Assembly: GCA_002403415.1 (NCBI GenBank)
Contig: DHHS01000155.1
Coordinates: 1-10,798, forward strand
DNA length: 10,798 nt
DNA from: Sphingomonas sp. UBA4766
GTDB lineage: Bacteria > Pseudomonadota > Alphaproteobacteria > Sphingomonadales > Sphingomonadaceae
Direction: 5' to 3'
The translations under genes and the position numbers were made by a program. The notes under the pieces were generated by a model, which saw only the letters and a list, made by a program, of their open reading frames with translations, searched no databases and had not been told where the DNA came from. Position 1 is the first letter of the stretch. The number at the start of each line of letters is the position of its first letter. This document shows, piece by piece, positions 7,335 to 10,798 of the stretch.

Positions 7335-7447
7335 TGGACGAAGCGCCCCTGTGGAAGCGGCTGGCGTGGCTTGTCGCGATCTGGGTCGCCAGCGTCGCGG
7401 TGCTTGGCATCGTGGCGTTCATCATCCGAACCTGGTTGAACGGTTAG
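7334..7447 (+). CDS. DUF2474 family small membrane protein of the bd oxidase operon
   Basis: Single-helix membrane peptide of 37 residues. It has a charged N-terminus, MDEAPLWKRL, one hydrophobic helix from about residue 11 to 31, and a short basic tail (RTWLNG). The PLWKRLAWLVAIW segment is typical of DUF2474 proteins, which are encoded directly after CIO-type subunit II genes. The start ATG shares one base with the cioB stop (TGATG), a classic coupled arrangement. By analogy with CydX, a 37-residue accessory subunit that stabilises E. coli cytochrome bd, it may be a third subunit of this oxidase. That function is inferred from size, topology and position, and the sequence itself does not resemble CydX. 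Such genes are easily missed by automatic callers because of their length. Confidence 0.85.
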   Translation: MDEAPLWKRLAWLVAIWVASVAVLGIVAFIIRTWLNG

Positions 7448-7579
7448 TCGTGTGCAAGCGCTTGGAGACAGGCGCATCGAACCTGACGGGCGGACATGCA
7501 GAGCGGTACACGCATTTCAAACCGCGACCGAAATATTCGCCGCCAATGGCCGCCGAATGTACGAAAACACGCGTGCGAC

Positions 7580-7601
7580 GGTGATTGCCCGGTGATTACC
7601 C
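7580..7601 (+). repeat. 11-bp tandem direct repeat upstream of the cco promoter region
   Basis: GGTGATTGCCC (7580-7590) is followed immediately by GGTGATTACCC (7591-7601), with 10 of 11 bases identical. Two adjacent copies spaced one helical turn apart could be paired half-sites for a DNA-binding regulator. No family can be assigned, and chance or local slippage is possible. Confidence 0.45.
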
Positions 7602-7606
7602 AGCGG

Positions 7607-7629
7607 TACCAAAGCCAAACTTCTTGGTA
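7607..7629. repeat. Inverted repeat TACCAA-N11-TTGGTA overlapping the extended -10
   Basis: TACCAA (7607-7612) and TTGGTA (7624-7629) are perfect reverse complements separated by 11 bases. The right arm runs into the putative -10 element, the position expected of a repressor operator. With 6-base arms it could also be chance. Confidence 0.35.
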
Positions 7630-7633
7630 TAAT
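7625..7633 (+). promoter_or_regulatory. Putative extended -10 promoter element
   Basis: TGGTATAAT is an exact match to the extended -10 consensus TGnTATAAT. No -35 hexamer is recognisable 16-18 bases upstream (the bases there are around GGTACC), which fits extended -10 promoters that do not depend on a -35. Transcription would start near 7640 and give ccoN a leader of about 160 bases. It is embedded in two inverted repeats. It may be a basal promoter for the cco operon or for a small RNA, but there is no direct evidence of use. Confidence 0.35.
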
Positions 7634-7656
7634 ATCGTTGTTTTACAGAATTATAC
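7627..7656. repeat. Inverted repeat GTATAAT-N16-ATTATAC
   Basis: GTATAAT (7627-7633) and ATTATAC (7650-7656) are perfect reverse complements with a 16-base spacer, in the most AT-rich part of the gap. Each arm contains TATAAT, one on each strand. It could be a dyad operator or simply the by-product of an AT-rich promoter. Confidence 0.35.
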
Positions 7657-7729
7657 AGAGCGTTTGAAGCTGTAGTCTGGTACTTCCGGTTTTCGCGGGA
7701 GTGAGGGTGTCGCGCGCCAACAACCGGGC

Positions 7730-7743
7730 TTGACCCAGATCAA
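7730..7743 (+). promoter_or_regulatory. FNR/FixK-type binding site upstream of ccoN
   Basis: TTGACCCAGATCAA matches the FNR/FixK consensus TTGAT-N4-ATCAA at 9 of the 10 specified positions. Its centre is at 7736.5. If it acts at -41.5, as in class II FNR-activated promoters, transcription would begin near 7778 and the -10 window (7766-7771) reads CATAGC, a weak hexamer of the sort activators rescue. The translation start follows about 20 bases later. Anaerobic control of ccoNOQP by FixK or FnrL is well established in alphaproteobacteria, so the site fits its position. Use of the site is inferred. Confidence 0.8.
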
Positions 7744-7799
7744 AGCAGGCCTGCCCACGCTCGCGCATAGCGGTCTCATCCACAACCAAGGGGCCAAGG

Positions 7800-9452
7800 A
7801 TGAGCATGATCGCGACCCAGTCGGGCATCTGGATGATGGCGGCGTTATTGGCGGCGGGTGCTGCGATATTCGGCGCGGATCGCGGTTTTTCGGTACATAT
7901 GGCGATTGCTGCCGTTGCGGCGATCATCGCCGCCTTTGCCACCATGAAGCAGGTGGGCGAGAACGCGCCGACCGCGGTGCCGCCGGACCGCTATGACGAT
8001 GACGTCATCCGATGGGGGGTGATTGCCACGACCGTTTGGGGCGTGGTCGGCTTTGCGGCGGGGCTGTTCATTGCATTGCAACTCACGTTCCCATGGCTGA
8101 ATTTTCCGACCGAATACACGACATTTGGCCGGTTGCGCCCGCTGCACACCTCGGCCGTCATCTTTGCATTCGGCGGCAATGCGCTGCTCATGTCGAGCCT
8201 TTACATCGTCCAGCGCACCTGCCGCGCGCGACTATTCGCGCCCGGCCTCGCCCGGTTTGTGTTCTGGGGGTATCAATTGTTCATCGTGCTGGCGGCGACC
8301 GGCTATCTGATGGGCGTCACCGAAAGCCGCGAATATGCCGAACCCGAATGGTATGTCGACATCTGGCTGACGATTGTATGGGTCAGCTATCTGATCGTGT
8401 TCGGGGGCACGATTTTAAAGCGCTCGGAGCCACACATCTATGTCGCCAACTGGTTCTTTCTTGCGTTTATCATCACCGTCGCGATGCTGCACCTGGTCAA
8501 TAATCTCGCGGTGCCGGTATCGTTTCTCGGTTCCAAATCCTATTCGGCCTTCGCTGGGGTTCAGGACGCGCTGACCCAGTGGTGGTATGGGCATAATGCG
8601 GTTGGCTTTTTCCTGACCGCCGGATTTTTGGGCATGATGTATTATTTCGTGCCCAAACAGGCAGAGCGCCCCGTCTATAGCTATCGGCTGTCGATCATCC
8701 ATTTCTGGTCGCTGATCTTTCTCTATATCTGGGCGGGTCCGCACCATTTGCATTACACCGCCCTCCCCGACTGGGCGCAGACGCTGGGCATGGTGTTTTC
8801 GATCATGCTGTGGATGCCGAGCTGGGGGGGCATGATCAACGGGCTGATGACGCTCAACGGCGCGTGGGACAAGATCCGCACCGATCCGATCATCCGCATG
8901 ATGGTGGCGAGCTTGGCCTTTTACGGGATGAGCACGTTCGAAGGGCCGATGATGTCGATCAAGAGCGTCAATTCGCTCTCACACTATACCGACTGGACGA
9001 TTGGCCATGTCCATTCCGGCGCGCTGGGATGGAACGGAATGATCAGCTTTGCCGCCCTCTATTATCTCACGCCGCGGCTCTGGGGGCGGACCCGGCTATA
9101 CTCGCTGCGCCTGGTAAACTGGCACTTCTGGTGCGCGACGCTGGGCATTGTTCTCTATGCCTCGTCGATGTGGGTCTCGGGGATTACGCAAGGATTACTG
9201 TGGCGCGAATATGGTGCCGACGGATTCCTCGTCTATTCCTTCGCCGAAGTCGTCGCCGCACTTCACCCCTATTATCTGATCCGCGCGGCGGGCGGGCTGC
9301 TTTATCTGGCGGGCGCGGCGATCATGGTGGTCAACATCTGGATGACGATTGCCGGCAAGCTGCGCGCCGAGGTGCCACTCACCGAAACCCCGTTTGACGC
9401 CAGCCGCGACCGGCCGGCTGTGGCCGCTCCCGCCCCCCTTCCGGCCGAATAA
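7800..9452 (+). CDS. ccoN: cbb3-type cytochrome c oxidase subunit I
   Basis: Catalytic haem-copper subunit of the high-affinity C-family oxidase, 550 residues, with twelve core membrane helices. Key residues: low-spin haem ligand His116 in LRPLHTSAVIF; CuB ligands His265 (WWYGHNAVGF) and His315-His316 (WAGPHHLHYT); Tyr309, aligned with the cross-linked active-site tyrosine of Pseudomonas stutzeri CcoN; and His403 and His405 in IGHVHSGALGWN for haem b3 and haem b. It is about 55 residues longer at the N-terminus than P. stutzeri CcoN, with an extra hydrophobic helix (about 9-48) and a charged linker. The start is ambiguous: ATG 7800 has AAGGGG (7788-7793) 6 bases upstream, while ATG 7806 has AAGGA (7796-7800) 5 bases upstream; choosing 7806 loses only two residues. 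The FNR-type box lies about 57 bases upstream. It leads a tight ccoNOQP operon. Confidence 0.97.
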   Translation: MSMIATQSGIWMMAALLAAGAAIFGADRGFSVHMAIAAVAAIIAAFATMKQVGENAPTAVPPDRYDDDVIRWGVIATTVWGVVGFAAGLFIALQLTFPWLNFPTEYTTFGRLRPLHTSAVIFAFGGNALLMSSLYIVQRTCRARLFAPGLARFVFWGYQLFIVLAATGYLMGVTESREYAEPEWYVDIWLTIVWVSYLIVFGGTILKRSEPHIYVANWFFLAFIITVAMLHLVNNLAVPVSFLGSKSYSAFAGVQDALTQWWYGHNAVGFFLTAGFLGMMYYFVPKQAERPVYSYRLSIIHFWSLIFLYIWAGPHHLHYTALPDWAQTLGMVFSIMLWMPSWGGMINGLMTLNGAWDKIRTDPIIRMMVASLAFYGMSTFEGPMMSIKSVNSLSHYTDWTIGHVHSGALGWNGMISFAALYYLTPRLWGRTRLYSLRLVNWHFWCATLGIVLYASSMWVSGITQGLLWREYGADGFLVYSFAEVVAALHPYYLIRAAGGLLYLAGAAIMVVNIWMTIAGKLRAEVPLTETPFDASRDRPAVAAPAPLPAE

Positions 9453-9465
9453 GAAGGAGAAACCG

Positions 9466-10203
9466 ATGACCACCAGCTTCCTCAACCGGCACAAGCTGAT
9501 CGAACGGCATGTCACGCTGCTGGCGGCCCTTGCGCTGGTCGCGGTGGCAATTGGCGGGATTGTCGAGATTGCGCCGCTGTTCTGGATCCAGTCCACCGTG
9601 ACTCGCGTCGAGGGGGTGCGCCCGCACAGCCCGCTCGAACTGGCCGGGCGCGACATTTATGTGCGTGAGGGCTGCTATGGCTGCCACAGCCAAATGATCC
9701 GCCCGTTCCGCGACGAGGTTGAGCGTTACGGCCATTACAGTCTCGCGGCCGAAAGCATGTATGACCACCCGTTCCAATGGGGATCGAAGCGCACCGGACC
9801 TGATCTGGCGCGGGTCGGCGGGCGCTATTCCGATGAATGGCATGTCCAGCATTTGCGCGCACCGCAATCGGTGGTCCCTGAATCGATCATGCCACCCTAT
9901 GGCTTCCTTGCCGAGCGTGAGCTGGACGGCGAGCGGGTGGGCGCACATCTGACCGCGCTCAGCCGGGTCGGGGTGCCCTATTCCGCCGAGCAGATTGCAC
10001 AGGCCGCCGCCGATTTCGACGCCCAGGCGACGGGCGAGGGCGATACCGCTGCGCTGCTGAAACGCTACCCCAAGGCGCAAGCCCGCGACTACGACGGCGA
10101 CCCTGGCCGGGTGACGGAGATGGATGCGCTGATCGCCTATCTGCAATCGCTTGGCACGCAGGTCGATTTCCGCGCAGCGCAAGCACAGGAGCAGCGCCGA
10201 TGA
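9466..10203 (+). CDS. ccoO: cbb3-type cytochrome c oxidase subunit II (monohaem cytochrome c)
   Basis: Membrane-anchored monohaem cytochrome c subunit, 245 residues, passing electrons from CcoP to CcoN on the periplasmic side. One N-terminal helix (about 16-38) anchors the protein. The haem c motif is CYGCH (Cys70, Cys73, His74) inside REGCYGCHSQMIRPF, the CcoO signature, and the probable axial methionine is Met142 in PESIMPPYGFL. WGSKRTGPDLARVGGRYSD (105-123) is strongly conserved in CcoO. The start ATG at 9466 is preceded by a strong AAGGAG (9454-9459) with 6-base spacing. The same frame is open back to 9349, but that part lies within ccoN and is not used. It is 13 bases from the ccoN stop, and its stop overlaps the ccoQ start. 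Confidence 0.96.
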   Translation: MTTSFLNRHKLIERHVTLLAALALVAVAIGGIVEIAPLFWIQSTVTRVEGVRPHSPLELAGRDIYVREGCYGCHSQMIRPFRDEVERYGHYSLAAESMYDHPFQWGSKRTGPDLARVGGRYSDEWHVQHLRAPQSVVPESIMPPYGFLAERELDGERVGAHLTALSRVGVPYSAEQIAQAAADFDAQATGEGDTAALLKRYPKAQARDYDGDPGRVTEMDALIAYLQSLGTQVDFRAAQAQEQRR

Positions 10204-10364
10204 GCTATGACGCACTGCGCCATTTCGCCGATAGCTGGGGGCTGGTCGCGATGGTGGGGATGTTCCTGATCTTTGTCGGCTGGACTTTCCTCCCCCGCGC
10301 CCGCGCCGCGCACGAACGCGCCGCAATCATGATCCTGGAAGATGAGGAGCAGGGCAATGGCTGA
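10200..10364 (+). CDS. ccoQ: cbb3-type cytochrome c oxidase subunit IV (CcoQ/FixQ)
   Basis: Small single-helix subunit of 54 residues that stabilises the cbb3 complex. It begins MSYDALRHFADSWGL, has one hydrophobic helix (about 13-31) ending in FLPRARAA, and then an acidic tail (ILEDEEQGNG), the usual CcoQ/FixQ layout. The ATG at 10200 overlaps the ccoO stop (ATGA), and AGGAG (10187-10191) lies 8 bases upstream. Its own stop overlaps the ccoP start by 8 bases. Identification rests on layout, the FLPR-like end of the helix and its position between ccoO and ccoP. Confidence 0.92.
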   Translation: MSYDALRHFADSWGLVAMVGMFLIFVGWTFLPRARAAHERAAIMILEDEEQGNG

Positions 10365-10798
10365 CTCGCAAAAGCGCATCGACAGCGCCACAGGGACCGA
10401 CTTTGTCGGCCATGAATGGGACGGGATTGAGGAACTCGACACACCAATGCCGCGCTGGTGGCTCTATATCCTTTATGCAACAATCGTTTTTGCGCTGATT
10501 TATGTCGTGCTCTACCCGGCAATCCCGCTTGCGGACCGAGCGACGCCGGGGACGCTGGGCTGGTCTTCACTGGGTGAGCTCGCCGCCGAACAGCGCGCCG
10601 ATGCCAAGCGGAAAGGGCCGACACTTGCCGCGATTGCCGCGACTCCGATTGACCAGATCGCCGCCAATCCCGCGCTGCTGCGCGCCGCGCAAGAAGGGGG
10701 GCGCGCCGCGTTCAAGGTCAATTGCGTCCAGTGCCACGGCGCGGGCGCCGCGGGCGGCGCGGGCTATCCCAATCTGAATGACGATGACTGGTTGTGGG
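10357..10798 (+). CDS. ccoP: cbb3-type cytochrome c oxidase subunit III (dihaem cytochrome c), 3' end cut by window
   Basis: N-terminal 147 residues of CcoP, the dihaem c subunit that accepts electrons from soluble or membrane cytochrome c. Residues 14-30 (TDFVGHEWDGIEELDTP) and the PRWWLYILYATIVFAL helix (about 32-53), followed by YPAIP, are typical of CcoP. The first haem motif CVQCH (Cys123, Cys126, His127) is present, with a glycine/alanine-rich stretch and GYPNLNDDDWLW after it. The second haem site lies beyond the window, so the coding region is incomplete only because of the edge. The ATG at 10357 overlaps ccoQ by 8 bases, with GAGGAG (10344-10349) 7 bases upstream. Confidence 0.96.
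   Translation, partial: MADSQKRIDSATGTDFVGHEWDGIEELDTPMPRWWLYILYATIVFALIYVVLYPAIPLADRATPGTLGWSSLGELAAEQRADAKRKGPTLAAIAATPIDQIAANPALLRAAQEGGRAAFKVNCVQCHGAGAAGGAGYPNLNDDDWLW

Larger units (their letters stand above)
7448..7799 (+). other. 352-base intergenic regulatory region between cio and cco operons
   Basis: No reading frame here looks like a protein: frames crossing it are tails of frames antisense or shifted to cioB and ccoN. The stretch is less GC-rich than its surroundings, especially about 7605-7670. It contains a 10-bp palindrome CAAGCGCTTG (7455-7464), an 11-bp tandem repeat (7580-7601), two overlapping inverted repeats (7607-7629 and 7627-7656), an extended -10 (7625-7633) and an FNR/FixK-type box (7730-7743). 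No hairpin followed by a T-run was found, so the end of the cio transcript is not marked by an obvious intrinsic terminator. Confidence 0.7.

Noticed and set aside
5960..7447. 495-codon + strand frame overlapping cioA and cioB
   Set aside because: It lies in another frame of two certain genes, is Arg/His/Gly-rich with no recognisable domain, and only its last 38 codons (7334-7447) are a real gene, DUF2474.
7535..7558. Imperfect palindrome after the cio operon, considered as a terminator
   Set aside because: Arms are interrupted by mismatches, there is effectively no loop, and no T-run follows.
7643..7945. 100-codon minus-strand frame spanning the gap and ccoN start
   Set aside because: It starts within ccoN antisense, has low-complexity Ala/Ile content and no visible ribosome-binding site or family.
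9349..9465. N-terminal extension of CcoO back to 9349
   Set aside because: It overlaps the ccoN 3' end; the strong AAGGAG before 9466 and the family N-terminus favour the later start.

Overview
The window is one GC-rich stretch, every supported gene on the + strand, that reads as a sulfide/sulfur-handling and microaerobic respiration locus. The protein families, the gene order (peroxiredoxin, DUF2892, DUF442-SQR fusion, SulP, CioAB-DUF2474, CcoNOQP) and the base composition suggest an alphaproteobacterium, most likely a sphingomonad. That placement is inference; no marker gene is present. No mobile element, tRNA, rRNA or CRISPR array was seen.

Left block (1-4832): the 3' part of a YeeE/YedE-type sulfur-compound transporter gene overlaps a 1-Cys (Prx6-type) peroxiredoxin gene. 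A small DUF2892 membrane protein follows. Next is a 552-residue fusion of an N-terminal DUF442 domain (PTP/rhodanese-like, active loop CRTGTRS) to a type II sulfide:quinone oxidoreductase that keeps both redox cysteines. A SulP anion transporter with a STAS domain starts 2 bases after it. The likely flow is: sulfane sulfur or sulfide handled at the membrane, sulfide oxidised by SQR into the quinone pool, persulfide passed to the fused thiol domain or other acceptors, oxidised sulfur anions moved by SulP, and peroxides removed by the peroxiredoxin.

Middle block (4893-7447): cioA-cioB plus a 37-residue DUF2474 membrane peptide, a bd-type quinol oxidase of the short-Q-loop, cyanide-insensitive class. 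Cytochrome bd is known to tolerate sulfide, while haem-copper oxidases are inhibited by it. SQR plus CIO would therefore form a short quinone-linked chain that keeps running in sulfide. No clear terminator or strong promoter separates this block from sulP, so co-transcription is possible.

Gap (7448-7799): 352 bases without a gene. It holds an 11-bp tandem repeat, two overlapping inverted repeats around an exact extended -10 (TGGTATAAT), and a near-perfect FNR/FixK box (TTGACCCAGATCAA) spaced as in a class II activated promoter ahead of ccoN.

Right block (7800-10798): ccoN, ccoO, ccoQ and the 5' part of ccoP, encoding the cbb3-type high-affinity cytochrome c oxidase. The genes are tightly coupled, with overlapping stops and starts; ccoP runs off the window. 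The window thus pairs two low-oxygen terminal oxidases, one quinol-fed and one cytochrome c-fed, with a sulfide-oxidation operon.
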